In this document: one piece after another, positions 21,675 through 31,360 of the stretch
Layout of the letters: every line of letters begins with the position of its first letter
Numbering within the stretch: position 1 is the stretch's first letter
The notes under the pieces: model-generated
Told to the model about the DNA's origin: nothing
Databases searched by the model: none
Seen by the model: the letters and a program-made list of their open reading frames with translations, nothing else
Program-made: the position numbers and the translations under genes
NCBI RefSeq assembly: GCF_014652515.1
Contig: NZ_BMYY01000001.1
Span: forward strand, 490,822 to 554,821
DNA from: Bacterioplanes sanyensis
GTDB taxonomy: Bacteria; Pseudomonadota; Gammaproteobacteria; Pseudomonadales; Oceanobacteraceae
Reading direction: 5' to 3'
DNA length: 64,000 nt

Positions 21675-22889
21675 TCATGGCGCATTGCGCCTGTCTGGGT
21701 TGCTACCGACCTCCATACCGGCAGCATGGGTGCGCAGCCAGCCACGCACGCGGCGTAAAATGACACTGGTGGCAGCGTCATCGGTGGCGCGCGCTGGCAA
21801 CTCGATTTGTTGGTATTGCTGGCGTTGTCGCCGCCGCATGGCGCCGGCTCGTCGTGCTTCTTCGTGTGCGTTTACCTGGCGCAGATCGGTCAGCAGGTCG
21901 AGTACAGCAATGTCCAGCTGCTGCAACTGATCGCTCAAAGGAATCTGGCTGTAAGGGTCTTGCTGCGGATCGATCAACACCAAGGTATGCCCAGGTTCTC
22001 GCGCTCGTGGGGTGTCTTCTTCGTTGTTGTTGTCGGTCTCGTCCGTCGGCGGTGCTGCCAGCATAAAATCGGCCGCCCAGCTGGCGCTGATGCCATTGGC
22101 CAGAATCACCAAATTGTATTGGCCACGTTGATTGAGATAGCTGACGGCGGCTTCGATGCGGGCTCTAACTTGCTGACGATAGCGCTCATCCATTGTGGTC
22201 TCTGGCGCTGTGCTTGCCGGGCTTTCCTCCGCAGCTACTGGTAGATCCGGTAAGCGCTCTAACGGCGGCAAATCCGGCTCATTGTTGTTATCGCTCTCTG
22301 CTGTGCCTGAGACGCTGATGCCGTTACTGTCCAGTGGCTCATCGGCGGCTGTCGGCGCTTCCTCTTCGGCCGAGGCATCGGTACCCTGCTGTTCTGGCTC
22401 GGCTTTGGGCTCGCTTGCTGTCGTGGTGGAAGTGGCCACTTCATTGGCGCTGGGCAACGGGGCGGCGGGTGGCTCCGGCAGCTCAATGGCGAGGGTGGTC
22501 CAGCCATAGCGGGGAAGATACTCTCGCAGAGGCGCGACCAAAGCAGGCCAGTGACCGTGTTGACCATGGTCATGCAGCAATACAACGCCGCCTTGTGGGC
22601 GGCCGCGGCTTTCCGGCAAATACAGGCCGCTGAACGCTTCGGTATTTGCCACCAACTCGACGATTTCATAGCCCCGCCCCAGACGCTCAAGGTGATCGAT
22701 GACGGCTTGATGGCGCTGCTGCTGGGTGTCGGGCGCAACGCGTGATGGCGCTGTTGGTGTAGCGGGTGATGGTGTATCGGGCTCTAATTCTGCCTGCGTT
22801 GTTGTCTCTGTTTCTGGCGTGTCATCTTCGGCCATAGCTGGGCACATGAAGGCGAGCAAAATGAGCAAAAGAAATGGGCGAACGTGCAT
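21675..22889 (-). CDS. DUF3530 family secreted protein
   Basis: This 404-residue protein has a Sec signal peptide (about residues 1-20, ending P-A-M-A). A Thr/Pro/Glu-rich linker follows, then an alpha/beta-hydrolase-like segment ([15 protein letters not shown]) typical of DUF3530, then a long acidic low-complexity insertion (about 150-240), then the C-terminal part of the fold with [16 protein letters not shown]-x-S-x-G nucleophile elbow is not intact (G-I-S-A-S), so catalysis is doubtful. It is the first gene of the leftward set with the receptor-tip-like and di-iron proteins. Confidence 0.75.
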   Translation of the reverse strand: MHVRPFLLLILLAFMCPAMAEDDTPETETTTQAELEPDTPSPATPTAPSRVAPDTQQQRHQAVIDHLERLGRGYEIVELVANTEAFSGLYLPESRGRPQGGVVLLHDHGQHGHWPALVAPLREYLPRYGWTTLAIELPEPPAAPLPSANEVATSTTTASEPKAEPEQQGTDASAEEEAPTAADEPLDSNGISVSGTAESDNNNEPDLPPLERLPDLPVAAEESPASTAPETTMDERYRQQVRARIEAAVSYLNQRGQYNLVILANGISASWAADFMLAAPPTDETDNNNEEDTPRAREPGHTLVLIDPQQDPYSQIPLSDQLQQLDIAVLDLLTDLRQVNAHEEARRAGAMRRRQRQQYQQIELPARATDDAATSVILRRVRGWLRTHAAGMEVGSNPDRRNAP

Positions 22890-23009
22890 GATAAAAAGCC
22901 CTGTCTGTGTGGTTCGTGCCAGTGCTCAGTTATGCAAAGCGCGGGCCGGATGAAAAGCACGGCCAGCCTGAGTACAATGCCGGCTGATTTCGACTACCGG
23001 ACATGCCCG

Positions 23010-23681
23010 ATGAAGCAACCTTTGATCGCTCCTTCTATTTTATCCGCCGACTTCGCCCGTTTAGGCGAAGAAGTCGACCAGGTACTGGCCGCTGGCGCAG
23101 ACGTGGTGCACTTTGATGTGATGGACAATCACTACGTGCCCAATCTGACCATCGGCCCTATGGTGTGCAAAGCGCTGCGCAACCATGGTGTCACGGCGCC
23201 CATCGATGTACACCTGATGGTCAGCCCGGTCGATCGCATGATCGGCGATTTTGCCGAAGCCGGTGCCAGCTACATTACCTTTCACCCAGAAGCCTCTGAG
23301 CACATTGATCGCAGCTTGCAGCTGATTCGTGATGCGGGCTGCAAAGCAGGCCTGGTGTTTAACCCGGCGACGCCACTGCATTACCTGGATTACGTGATGG
23401 ATAAGCTCGACGTGATTTTGCTGATGTCAGTTAACCCAGGCTTTGGCGGTCAGTCATTTATTCCCGCGACACTGGAAAAACTGCGCCAAGCGCGCCAGCG
23501 CATTGATGCCAGTGGTTATGACATTCGCTTGGAAATCGACGGCGGTGTCAAGGTCGATAACATCGGTGAAATCGCCGCGGCCGGCGCCGATATGTTTGTT
23601 GCTGGCTCGGCCATTTTTAACGCCCCGGATTACTCTGAAATTATTAGCCAAATGCGCGACGAAATCGCTGCCCATGGCTGA
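23010..23681 (+). CDS. rpe: Ribulose-phosphate 3-epimerase
   Basis: Rpe interconverts ribulose 5-phosphate and xylulose 5-phosphate in the pentose phosphate pathway; it is a metal-dependent TIM barrel. Signature segments are [10 protein letters not shown] (residues 6-15), [24 protein letters not shown] and E-I-D-G-G-V. The open frame extends upstream to 22884, but the first 42 codons are non-homologous and the ATG at 23010 gives the normal 223 residues. gph overlaps it by 8 bases. Confidence 0.96.
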   Translation: MKQPLIAPSILSADFARLGEEVDQVLAAGADVVHFDVMDNHYVPNLTIGPMVCKALRNHGVTAPIDVHLMVSPVDRMIGDFAEAGASYITFHPEASEHIDRSLQLIRDAGCKAGLVFNPATPLHYLDYVMDKLDVILLMSVNPGFGGQSFIPATLEKLRQARQRIDASGYDIRLEIDGGVKVDNIGEIAAAGADMFVAGSAIFNAPDYSEIISQMRDEIAAHG

Positions 23682-24360
23682 GTGGCACAGCGCTGTTGGC
23701 GAACGCTTTACCCCTCAGGCAGTGCTGTTTGACCTCGACGGCACCTTAATCGATAGCGTGCCGGATTTAACCCAGGCCATTGACGCCATGTTGCAGCACC
23801 TGGGCAATGCCGCGGCAGGTGAGGAAAAGGTCAGCCATTGGGTCGGCAATGGCGCCGATGCTTTGGTGCGCCGGGCGCTGTGTGATGGCGATGAAAACGC
23901 CGCCATGGCACTGACGCCCGAGCAGGTTGAAGGGCCAAGGGCCTTGTTTGATCAGGCGTACTTGCAAACACTGCAGCACGCCAGCGGTGTTTATCCCGGT
24001 GTGGAGGACTGTTTGCAGGCGCTGCCTGTGCCGATGGCGTTGGTGACCAATAAGCCGCGCTGTTTTACTGAGCCGTTGCTGGAGTCGCTGGGGTGGTCGT
24101 CGCGTTTTGCGGTGGTTGTCTGTGGTGATGATTTGGCTGAGAAAAAACCACACCCGGCGCAGCTTTGGGCCGCTTGCGAGTGCTTAGGAGTGGCGCCGGA
24201 GCAAGCGCTGATGGTGGGCGATTCGCGCAATGACATACAAGCGGCCAAAGCCGCCGGCATGGCCTGCGCCGCGGTGAGCTATGGCTACAACCACGGCGAA
24301 GACATTGCCATCAGTGAGCCAGACTGGCTGCTGGATGACTTGCGCCAATTATGCTTCTAG
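23674..24360 (+). CDS. gph: Phosphoglycolate phosphatase
   Basis: This HAD-superfamily phosphatase hydrolyses 2-phosphoglycolate. Motif I is [10 protein letters not shown] (about residues 19-28), motif II V-T-N-K-P, and motif III/IV K-K-P-H-P with M-V-G-D-S-R-N-D. The start inside the rpe end (ATG at 23674) gives 228 residues, matching the family; the longer upstream frame reads through rpe and is spurious. The rpe-gph order is common in gammaproteobacteria. Confidence 0.93.
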   Translation: MAEWHSAVGERFTPQAVLFDLDGTLIDSVPDLTQAIDAMLQHLGNAAAGEEKVSHWVGNGADALVRRALCDGDENAAMALTPEQVEGPRALFDQAYLQTLQHASGVYPGVEDCLQALPVPMALVTNKPRCFTEPLLESLGWSSRFAVVVCGDDLAEKKPHPAQLWAACECLGVAPEQALMVGDSRNDIQAAKAAGMACAAVSYGYNHGEDIAISEPDWLLDDLRQLCF

Positions 24361-24377
24361 CCTCCTAGGTTTACCGC

Positions 24378-25262
24378 TTATAGCGGCAGTAGCTGCCCCT
24401 GGGTTTGCAGCTGCTGTTGCTCGCGCTCATGCCAACGCTGGGCGCGCTCTTCTCCTAGCCATTGTTGGCGCAATTGATAGCGTCGCTGTAAGGCTTGCTC
24501 TGGGCTCATTTGCGAATGTTCGCCGAGGGCGATCAAGCGATTGACGTGATCGCGCGGCTCGACATAAGGCGGCTGGCCGAAGCGCTGCTGGTAAGCCTCG
24601 ATCTGGCTCTGATACCAAGCCAAGCGTTCATCCGGGCTAGCGCCGCTGGTTTCGATAAACAGTTCCGTACGGTGCTCAAAACGTAGGCGCTCGCGCTGAG
24701 GCGCGAACACGGTTTGGCTGAGCTGTTGGCCATAGACGGCATCCTGTTGTTGCCAAAACGCCTCAAAAAAGGCCAGCGGCGTTTCAAATTCCGTTACCGG
24801 ATAATCGTGAGTAAACTGCTGAAAATCCAGCTCACTGTGGTAGCGCATAAGTGTTTCTGCTTGCGCTTCCGTCAGTTGCCACTGTTGCTGCAGCTGCGCA
24901 CTAAGCCGTTGGCGACAGTCGGGCAGCTTGTGTTGCAGTGAGTCCTTGTGGAGTGAGCCGCTGTGCTGCTGTCTGGCTTCACAGTCCCGCTGCAAACGCT
25001 GCAGTGCTTTAGCCGGTGTCACCAACCATTCGGATTGCTGCCAAATCAGTTGCTGCAATTGTTGTTGCAGGCGCTGCTGGCTGGCAGCCAAGGCACCCGC
25101 GCGCAGCAAGTCATCGGCGTTGCCGGGTACCTTTGCATCGCTGTGCTGCGCTGCGGCCAGAGGCGTTTTCTCGCCGCTGGCTGAATAGATCAGCTGGGGG
25201 GCCTGCCATAGCCCCACAGCGATGATGGCGAGCAGCGCCAGTGGCCAAAGCCTTAGTGACAC
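24378..25262 (-). CDS. Membrane-anchored lipase-chaperone-like protein
   Basis: This 294-residue protein has one N-terminal membrane helix (about residues 4-20) and a periplasmic part that is nearly all Gln/Arg/Leu-rich helix. The layout (anchor, variable linker, long helices) and the C-terminal pattern M-S-P-E-Q-A...R-R-Y-Q-L-R-Q-Q-W-L-G-E-E-R-A-Q-R-W match lipase-specific foldases (Lif). The classical R-x-x-F-D-Y foldase motif is not evident, so the relation is distant. Its ATG lies inside the end of the upstream phosphodiesterase gene (10-base overlap), which implies coupled synthesis. I infer that it helps fold or release that enzyme. Confidence 0.6.
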   Translation of the reverse strand: MSLRLWPLALLAIIAVGLWQAPQLIYSASGEKTPLAAAQHSDAKVPGNADDLLRAGALAASQQRLQQQLQQLIWQQSEWLVTPAKALQRLQRDCEARQQHSGSLHKDSLQHKLPDCRQRLSAQLQQQWQLTEAQAETLMRYHSELDFQQFTHDYPVTEFETPLAFFEAFWQQQDAVYGQQLSQTVFAPQRERLRFEHRTELFIETSGASPDERLAWYQSQIEAYQQRFGQPPYVEPRDHVNRLIALGEHSQMSPEQALQRRYQLRQQWLGEERAQRWHEREQQQLQTQGQLLPL

Positions 25263-26362
25263 CAGTTAACCTCCGTCAGACTGCCGTAATGATCACTGTG
25301 AGTGTAATAGGCAAGATAGCGTTGACCATCTTGGCCGCGCCATTCGGGTGCCCACACGCTGGTATTGACGCCATCGACACAGCCCTGCGGGCCATTGAGC
25401 ACCAGGCTGTAGTCAAACCAGGCGTAATCTTTTTCGGCCAGACCATTGGGGCCTGTGTCTTCGCAGCAATCATCTTTGGGCCAATAGGTGTAGCGTAGGC
25501 CGTCGCGCACTTGCGTCGCCTGTTGGCGAATCAGGCCCAATTGCTGCCACTGTGGGTGCTGGGTAACGTCGGCAATGGCGCCGCTGTTTTGCAAGTCGGT
25601 ATTAAAGTCGCCGCCGAACACGATGGCGGCTGGCGGGTATTGCGCTTGATGTTGCTCAACACGCTGACGAATCCACTGAATGGCCTCGCTCATTTGCAGG
25701 CGCCGAGCATGGTCATCGCTGCTGTTGCCGCCCAGATGTTGCTCGCTGCCGTACACCAAGTGGGTGTTGAATACGTACACATAGCGGCCGTCTTTTTCGA
25801 TGATGGCGCCAATGATGCCTTTGCCTTTAACGCTGTCGATACCACTGCTGGCTTGGTATTTGTGATAACCCAACTCTTTGATAAAGCCGTGCTGAGAGAA
25901 AATCATCAGCCCAGAGCAGTCGCCTTCGATGTCGCTGCCGTTGCAGTAATTATCACCACCGCCATAGCTGACGCTAAAGCCGCGGGCGGCGAAGTCATCC
26001 ACTGGGCCGTCTTCGTACATGTCGTCGTAGTCCCAGGCTTCCTGAATCAGAACGACATCGGCGCAGGCAGTGACTTCGCCGAGTGACTGTTCCATTTCAT
26101 CGCCAAAGTCGTAAACAAAGCCGACGTTATGAAAAATGTTGTAGGTCACGCTGGTAAAGTCAGCGTCGCTTGTGCAGCTGGGGTTGGTGACCCAGGTGGT
26201 GGTGAATTGAGTATCAAAGTACTCCAACTCCGACACCTCGTTGTACCAAGCGATGGGGTGAGTGGAGTAGTAGCTGTCCATGGCCGGAGTGTCTGAGCTG
26301 GCGTAGGTGGCGCTAGAAAGCAGTGCCAATGCCAGGCTGGCGGTGAGACGGATGATGTTCAT
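25253..26362 (-). CDS. Secreted sphingomyelinase-like phosphodiesterase (EEP superfamily)
   Basis: This 369-residue protein has a Sec signal peptide (about residues 1-21). All key residues of the endonuclease/exonuclease/phosphatase fold are present: Asn75 (T-Y-N-I), Glu108 (L-I-Q-E-A-W), His201 (N-T-H-L), Asp252 and Asn254 (G-G-D-F-N-T-D) and Asp357-His358 (H-S-D-H-Y-G). Together with the size and the N-T-H-L-V-Y segment, this suggests a neutral sphingomyelinase C-type enzyme acting on exogenous lipids; a nuclease is the alternative. At least eight Cys residues suggest disulfides. The ATG at 26362 follows a GGAG site and starts the signal peptide, so the longer frame to 26419 is not used. 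Confidence 0.8.
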   Translation of the reverse strand: MNIIRLTASLALALLSSATYASSDTPAMDSYYSTHPIAWYNEVSELEYFDTQFTTTWVTNPSCTSDADFTSVTYNIFHNVGFVYDFGDEMEQSLGEVTACADVVLIQEAWDYDDMYEDGPVDDFAARGFSVSYGGGDNYCNGSDIEGDCSGLMIFSQHGFIKELGYHKYQASSGIDSVKGKGIIGAIIEKDGRYVYVFNTHLVYGSEQHLGGNSSDDHARRLQMSEAIQWIRQRVEQHQAQYPPAAIVFGGDFNTDLQNSGAIADVTQHPQWQQLGLIRQQATQVRDGLRYTYWPKDDCCEDTGPNGLAEKDYAWFDYSLVLNGPQGCVDGVNTSVWAPEWRGQDGQRYLAYYTHSDHYGSLTEVNWCH

Positions 26363-26519
26363 GCTGAGCTCCGTTGTTGTTTTTTTAGTCTGATTTTGTA
26401 CCAAAGTACTGAAATGCACAGGGCGCGATGGGCCAGGCCTCAGTCGTACGGCGTATTGGCTCGATTAGTGATAACCTGTGGCCGCCGTCGCAACGAGACA
26501 ACAAAAGGATGACAGTAGA

Positions 26520-27083
26520 ATGACAAGCCGATTACGGACGCTGCTGGCTGCAGGGTGTTTGCTGTTAAGCGCACAGGCCAGTGCGGAAACGGGTTTTTAT
26601 GGCGATATCGCGGTGGGGTTGGGGGTGCAAACCATAGATCGCAGTCAGCAAGAAGACGAAGATCGCTCCGCATTGACCGATGTCGCCAAAGCTGGCGGTG
26701 GTGTGCAAATTACGCCGTTTTTCTCCGTTGGCGCGGCGCTGTGGTTGTACGGCCAGGGTTCAAAAGCGGGTGAGGACGTGGCGCAGTTTGATGGCGTCAG
26801 TGCCGGTGTCGAGGCGACGGCGTACCTGCCGCTTAATGTGTGGCTGGGCGATGCCAATGGCCCAGTGGTGGGGCCTTATGTGCGCTATGGCCATCATTGT
26901 TGGGCGGCGTCTGTGGTGGGCATTGCTAAGCCATGGGACGATGACGGCTGCTCGCCTTTGGTGGCGGCGGGTTTTAGTTTTCGCACCGCGCGTCGTGCGG
27001 CGCTGTATGCCGAGTATTCGCGTACCGAATTTGATGAAATTACCTCCGGCAGCATTATTGCCGGTTTGAAAACAAGGTTTTAA
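26520..27083 (+). CDS. Small outer-membrane beta-barrel protein
   Basis: This 187-residue protein has a signal peptide (T-S-R-L-R-T-L-L-A-A-G...A-S-A) and a body of alternating short beta strands and turns ending in Phe, as expected for an eight-strand outer-membrane barrel. Two Cys (in H-H-C-W-A-A and D-G-C-S-P) could pair. No close functional family is recognised. rmuC begins 2 bases after its stop, so the two may share a transcript. Confidence 0.68.
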   Translation: MTSRLRTLLAAGCLLLSAQASAETGFYGDIAVGLGVQTIDRSQQEDEDRSALTDVAKAGGGVQITPFFSVGAALWLYGQGSKAGEDVAQFDGVSAGVEATAYLPLNVWLGDANGPVVGPYVRYGHHCWAASVVGIAKPWDDDGCSPLVAAGFSFRTARRAALYAEYSRTEFDEITSGSIIAGLKTRF

Positions 27084-27085
27084 TT

Positions 27086-28567
27086 GTGCTGGAAGCGTTT
27101 CTTTTACCTCAGGTCATGACGCCCTTAGTGGCGTTGCTGGCATCGCTGCTTTGGTCGGTCATGCACCTACAAAAGCAGCAGCGTGCATGGCGCCAACAGG
27201 AGCAAGACTGGGCGCAACAGCTGCAACAACAGCAGCAGCAACTGGCGGATAGTCAGCAACAAGCGCAGCACGTGCAGCTAGAACTGGCGCGCAGCGAAGA
27301 GCGAGCAGAGTCGCTGCAGCAACAGCTGAATCATGCACAACAGCGCAGTCTGCAGTTAGAGCAGTCGCTGGAGGATAATCGTCAGCAACAACAACAGCTG
27401 CAAACCGAGTTGGCGACGCAACAGGAAGCACGGCAGCAGCAACAGCAAAGCATGGAAGAAAAACTGGCCTTGCTGCAAAGCAATAAAGAAGAGCTATTAA
27501 AAGAATTTGAGCGCCTGTCTAATCAGGTGCTAGAGCAAAAAAGCCGGCAGTTTAATGAGCAGCAAAAACAGTTCACTGAGCAAAGCCAAACTGGCCTCAA
27601 TGCGTTGCTGAATCCCTTTAAAGAGCAACTGGACGGATTACGTAAAAAGGTCGAAGACGTACACCTGCACGATGCCAAAGATCGGGCCTCGTTGCGCAGC
27701 CAAATCAGCGAGCTGCATAAACTCAATCAGCAAATGAGCAGCGAAGCACAAGCGTTGACCAACGCCCTGCGCGGCGAGCAAAAAGTGCAGGGCAATTGGG
27801 GCGAAATGGTGCTGGAGACAGTACTGGAGCGCTCTGGCTTGCGCGCCGGTATCGAGTATCAGCGCGAACAAAGCCTGCACGATGAACAAGGCCAGCGTTA
27901 TCGCCCAGACGTAATTATTAACTTGCCAGAAGGCAAGCACATAGTGGTCGATGCCAAAGTCTCACTCACAGCCTACGCCGATGCGGTCAATGCCAGCAAT
28001 GACGAAGCCCGCGAAGCGGCGGTGAAACGCCATATTGAATCCGTTCGCACCCACATTAAAGGCTTGAGCAGCAAGGCGTATCAGCAATTAGAGGGCATTA
28101 ATTCGCCCGATTTTGTGTTTTTGTTTATGCCGGTGGAGCCCGCCTTTATGCTGGCTTTTCAGCAGGACGAAAAGCTGTTCAGTGACGCCTTTGAGCAGCG
28201 CATTGTGGTGGTTACGCCAACGACCTTGCTGGCGACACTGCGTACGGTGGCCAGTTTGTGGGCCATCGAGCGGCGCAATCGTAACACCGAAAAAATCGCC
28301 GATCAGGCACGCTTGGTGTACGAAAAAGTCGTCACCCTGGTGGAGCACATGGAAAAACTGGGCAAGCAGCTCAATACCGCGCAGGGCACTTACGACGACG
28401 TGTGGCGCTCGTTGCGTGAAGGACGCGGCAACTTACTCAGTCGCGCCGATACCTTCCAGAAGCTGGGTGTGCGGGTGAAAAAAGAGCTGTCGCAGACCTT
28501 GGTGGAAGAAGCCAATGCCGAGGCTGAGCTGTATGAATCGCTGCAGGCGCCATCCTCTGAGCAATAG
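27086..28567 (+). CDS. rmuC: DNA recombination protein RmuC
   Basis: RmuC limits sequence inversions and is thought to act in DNA end processing. The protein has an N-terminal membrane segment (about residues 5-24), a very Gln-rich coiled coil (about 30-140), and the conserved nuclease-like domain with Q-G-N-W-G-E-M-V-L-E, R-P-D-V-I-I-N-L-P and V-V-D-A-K-V-S-L (about 270-300). The D...D-A-K arrangement resembles PD-(D/E)xK nucleases. It has 493 residues and a GTG start. Confidence 0.93.
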   Translation: MLEAFLLPQVMTPLVALLASLLWSVMHLQKQQRAWRQQEQDWAQQLQQQQQQLADSQQQAQHVQLELARSEERAESLQQQLNHAQQRSLQLEQSLEDNRQQQQQLQTELATQQEARQQQQQSMEEKLALLQSNKEELLKEFERLSNQVLEQKSRQFNEQQKQFTEQSQTGLNALLNPFKEQLDGLRKKVEDVHLHDAKDRASLRSQISELHKLNQQMSSEAQALTNALRGEQKVQGNWGEMVLETVLERSGLRAGIEYQREQSLHDEQGQRYRPDVIINLPEGKHIVVDAKVSLTAYADAVNASNDEAREAAVKRHIESVRTHIKGLSSKAYQQLEGINSPDFVFLFMPVEPAFMLAFQQDEKLFSDAFEQRIVVVTPTTLLATLRTVASLWAIERRNRNTEKIADQARLVYEKVVTLVEHMEKLGKQLNTAQGTYDDVWRSLREGRGNLLSRADTFQKLGVRVKKELSQTLVEEANAEAELYESLQAPSSEQ

Positions 28568-28648
28568 TCGGGCGCTAACTCACCGCTTGGCGTTCGCGCC
28601 TGCGCCGCGCTCAGGTATACTGCCGCCTTTTTTCTGTCTGAGTCGCGT

Positions 28649-29386
28649 ATGAGTGAGTTTGACCAACAGCCAGATCGTATTTATCAACATCGTCAAGGCG
28701 AGGTCGGGGACTTTGCCTTCGACAGCGCGGTGGCGCGCGTTTTTCCCGATATGATTCAGCGCTCGGTGCCGGGCTACGCCGAAACCGTCGCCATGTCGGG
28801 CATCATTGCGGGTCGTTATGCTCAAGCCAATACCCGGTTATACGACTTAGGGTGTTCGCTAGGTGCGGTGACGCTGGCCATGCGCCACGGCGTTAAAGCT
28901 GAGGGCTGTCGCATTATTGGCCTGGACAATTCTGACTCCATGATCGAGCGGGCGCGGCATTATGTGGCGCTGGACGATGGCCGTGTCGAGGTAGAACTGC
29001 ACTGTGCGGACATTACTCAGGTTGAGCTCAGCAATGCGTCGGTCACGGCATTAAATTTCGTACTGCAGTTTATCGCACCGAGCGAGCGCCTAGCGCTGCT
29101 GCAAAAAATTGCGGCTGCAACCTGTGACGGCGGCGCGCTGATTTTGTCAGAGAAATTGTGCTTCGATGACATCGAGCAGCGCATTCAAACCGAGTTGCAT
29201 CATGATTTTAAGCGCGCCAATGGCTACTCCGATTTAGAAATCGCGCAAAAGCGCAGTGCCATTGAAAATGTGCTGATTCCTGAAACGGAAGCTGTGCACA
29301 TTGAACGGTTACGACAAGCCGGTTTTCGCCACGTTGTGCGCTGGTATCAGTGCTTTAACTTTGCCTCTTTTCTAGCGATTAAATAA
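28649..29386 (+). CDS. cmoA: Carboxy-S-adenosyl-L-methionine synthase CmoA
   Basis: CmoA makes carboxy-SAM from SAM and prephenate, the donor for the tRNA wobble-uridine modification completed by CmoB. Conserved blocks are [20 protein letters not shown] (about residues 24-43), Y-D-L-G-C-S-L-G-A (SAM site) and L-N-F-V-L-Q-F-I. The length of 245 is standard. A TATACT hexamer at 28616 could be its -10 element. cmoB overlaps by one base. Confidence 0.96.
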   Translation: MSEFDQQPDRIYQHRQGEVGDFAFDSAVARVFPDMIQRSVPGYAETVAMSGIIAGRYAQANTRLYDLGCSLGAVTLAMRHGVKAEGCRIIGLDNSDSMIERARHYVALDDGRVEVELHCADITQVELSNASVTALNFVLQFIAPSERLALLQKIAAATCDGGALILSEKLCFDDIEQRIQTELHHDFKRANGYSDLEIAQKRSAIENVLIPETEAVHIERLRQAGFRHVVRWYQCFNFASFLAIK

Positions 29387-30408
29387 TGCCTGACGTAAAC
29401 ACTCCGCCAGCCACTGCGCACACTATGTTGTCTTGGTTTGATGATTTATTGGCTTGGTTGCCGCAGTCTCCCCTGGCGCCTTGGGCGCAGCACTTACCGC
29501 AGCAATTGCAGCAAATTTTGGTGGATAAGCAACACGGTGATGTACCGCGTTGGCTGGATGCTCTTGAATCACTGCCAGCGATTGATTCGGTACAAGCCGA
29601 CTTAACGGCTAACGACATCGCATTAAGCAGCCCAAGTTTAAGCGCACAGCAAGCGCAACAGGTCGAACAAGGTCTGCGCGGTTTGATGCCTTGGCGCAAG
29701 GGGCCGTTTCGATTTTTTGATACCCATATTGATACTGAGTGGCGCTCGGATTGGAAATGGCAACGGGTGCAGCCGCATATCGCACCACTAAAAGGTCGGC
29801 TGGTATTGGACGTGGGCTGTGGCTCGGGTTATCACCTATGGCGTATGTTGGGCGAAGGCGCACAACGGGTCATTGGCGTTGATCCGTCGCGGCTATTTTT
29901 GATGCAGTTTCAGGCCTACAAAAAATACCTGCAAACCCAGCAAGCCGAGGTACCTGCGCACTTATTGCCGCTGCGCATGGAAGATGTGCCGGCCAAACTA
30001 AAAGGCTTTGATACTGTTTTTTCGATGGGGGTTTTGTATCACCGCAAATCGCCCATTGAGCATTTGCAGGAGCTGAAAGATGCTCTGCGCCCAGGCGGCG
30101 AACTGGTGTTGGAAACCTTGGTCATCGACGGCCCGTTGGGGCATTGCTTAATGCCAGAAGATCGCTATGCCATGATGCGCAATGTCTGGTTTATTCCATC
30201 CGTCGAGACCTTGTTGTTGTGGTGTCGACGTGTAGGGCTATCTAACGCTCGTTTGGTAGATTTAAACCAAACCAGTTTGGAAGAGCAGCGGCAAACGGAT
30301 TGGATGCGCTTTAACTCGCTGGCGGACTTTCTTGATCCTAACAATCCAAAGCTGACGGCTGAAGGTTATCCAGCGCCTTTGCGAGCGGTGATTGTGGCTA
30401 ACGCCTGA
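29386..30408 (+). CDS. cmoB: tRNA U34 carboxymethyltransferase CmoB
   Basis: CmoB transfers a carboxymethyl group from carboxy-SAM to 5-hydroxyuridine at the wobble position of several tRNAs. Visible signatures are M-P-W-R-K-G-P-F-x-x-F, the SAM motif [11 protein letters not shown] (about residues 141-151) and [10 protein letters not shown]. It has 340 residues, against about 320 in E. coli. It is coupled to cmoA by a TAATG overlap. Confidence 0.96.
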   Translation: MPDVNTPPATAHTMLSWFDDLLAWLPQSPLAPWAQHLPQQLQQILVDKQHGDVPRWLDALESLPAIDSVQADLTANDIALSSPSLSAQQAQQVEQGLRGLMPWRKGPFRFFDTHIDTEWRSDWKWQRVQPHIAPLKGRLVLDVGCGSGYHLWRMLGEGAQRVIGVDPSRLFLMQFQAYKKYLQTQQAEVPAHLLPLRMEDVPAKLKGFDTVFSMGVLYHRKSPIEHLQELKDALRPGGELVLETLVIDGPLGHCLMPEDRYAMMRNVWFIPSVETLLLWCRRVGLSNARLVDLNQTSLEEQRQTDWMRFNSLADFLDPNNPKLTAEGYPAPLRAVIVANA

Positions 30409-30505
30409 TAGAATGCGTCAGGCGTTAAACGCCGTTTATGGCACTATGGTATTGCTGGGAATACGCCATAAAACAGGCGGCGACAGCTTAAAAATGATTG
30501 TCGCC
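30400..30505. repeat. Cluster of inverted repeats after cmoB
   Basis: Three inverted repeats stand in a row: AACGCCTGA/TCAGGCGTT (30400-30408 and 30418-30426, overlapping the cmoB stop), TTTATGGC/GCCATAAA (30435-30442 and 30465-30472), and GGCGACA/TGTCGCC (30479-30485 and 30499-30505). None is followed by a real T-run. The first may act as a transcription-end or stabilising hairpin for cmoAB. Confidence 0.55.
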
Positions 30506-30610
30506 TGACATACCTGCTGCGCCATGACATACATGCCAAGGCCTGCTCTTGTGTCTGACGCTGGCCTGGTCTTTTATGAAAGCCTGGGTTCATTCAAGAG
30601 GGCAGCCGCC

Positions 30611-31162
30611 ATGTCAGATACACACGACTCCCTGTTCGTTTCCTGTCACTGTTTGCGCCCGCGCTGGCAGGTGTGTCTGGATAGCCCGGTTGGGCACTGG
30701 CAGTTGCAAGCCTGTGATCATTCGCTATGGCAATGCCATCATACCGATCAACCCCATGCACATGCCGTTGATGAACAGTGGCCCTCTTGGTTATTGGCAT
30801 TGGTCGTGAACTGGCAAAAGGGCTGGCAAACTGGACGGCTGTTAGGTATTCCACTCAGAAATCAAGGCTCTGATTTGCAGCGCGATATTTGGCAGCACCT
30901 GATGACCATTGAACAAGGCGACGTTGTTAGTTACCAACAAGTGGCGACTGCGGTTAACAAGCCTCAGGCTGTGCGAGCGGTGGCTAACGCCATTGGGCGC
31001 AACCCTTGGTGGTGGCTGGTGCCGTGTCATCGGGTCATTGGCAGTGATTACCGCTTGCGGGGCTATGCCGGTGGCCTAGACCTCAAGATTAAGTTGCTGG
31101 CTTATGAAGGCTTGCAAGTCGGTCAATCTGAGCAAGCGGAGCGTGCCCGTATTCTTGCCTGA
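30611..31162 (+). CDS. Methylated-DNA-protein-cysteine S-methyltransferase (Ogt/Ada-C type)
   Basis: This suicide DNA-repair protein accepts the alkyl group of O6-alkylguanine on the cysteine of the P-C-H-R-V-I-G motif, which is intact. The preceding helix-turn-helix (S-Y-Q-Q-V-A-T-A-V...A-V-R-A-V-A-N-A-I-G-R-N-P) is also typical. The ATG at 30611 follows an AAGAGGG site and gives 183 residues; the longer frame to 30524 adds 29 unrelated codons. The N-terminal domain is poorly conserved, and the gene is monocistronic. Confidence 0.88.
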   Translation: MSDTHDSLFVSCHCLRPRWQVCLDSPVGHWQLQACDHSLWQCHHTDQPHAHAVDEQWPSWLLALVVNWQKGWQTGRLLGIPLRNQGSDLQRDIWQHLMTIEQGDVVSYQQVATAVNKPQAVRAVANAIGRNPWWWLVPCHRVIGSDYRLRGYAGGLDLKIKLLAYEGLQVGQSEQAERARILA

Positions 31163-31229
31163 CTCTTCATTATGAGGGCAAGCAAAGTTCTTAATTGCAA
31201 CTGACAGGCACTGCTAGGCTGAAAAACTT

Positions 31230-31310
31230 ATGCAAGACCGTTACACTCCCTGTCCCAATCGCTCCCGGCGCAGAGAATTGATCCGTCGCCGGGTGCAGTC
31301 ATTCAACTAA
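31230..31310 (+). CDS. Possible 26-residue Arg-rich peptide upstream of proW
   Basis: An ATG at 31230 opens a 26-codon frame ending TAA, with eight Arg codons clustered in its second half (R-S-R-R-R-E-L-I-R-R-R). Its sequence spans an inverted repeat CCCGGCG/CGCCGGG (31264-31270 and 31287-31293). The ribosome-binding site is poor. It could be a leader peptide or chance. Confidence 0.2.
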   Translation: MQDRYTPCPNRSRRRELIRRRVQSFN

Positions 31311-31360
31311 GCGATCACAGCTGTTGGCCACATGGTCTTGGGCCTGTGCAGGAAATAACT

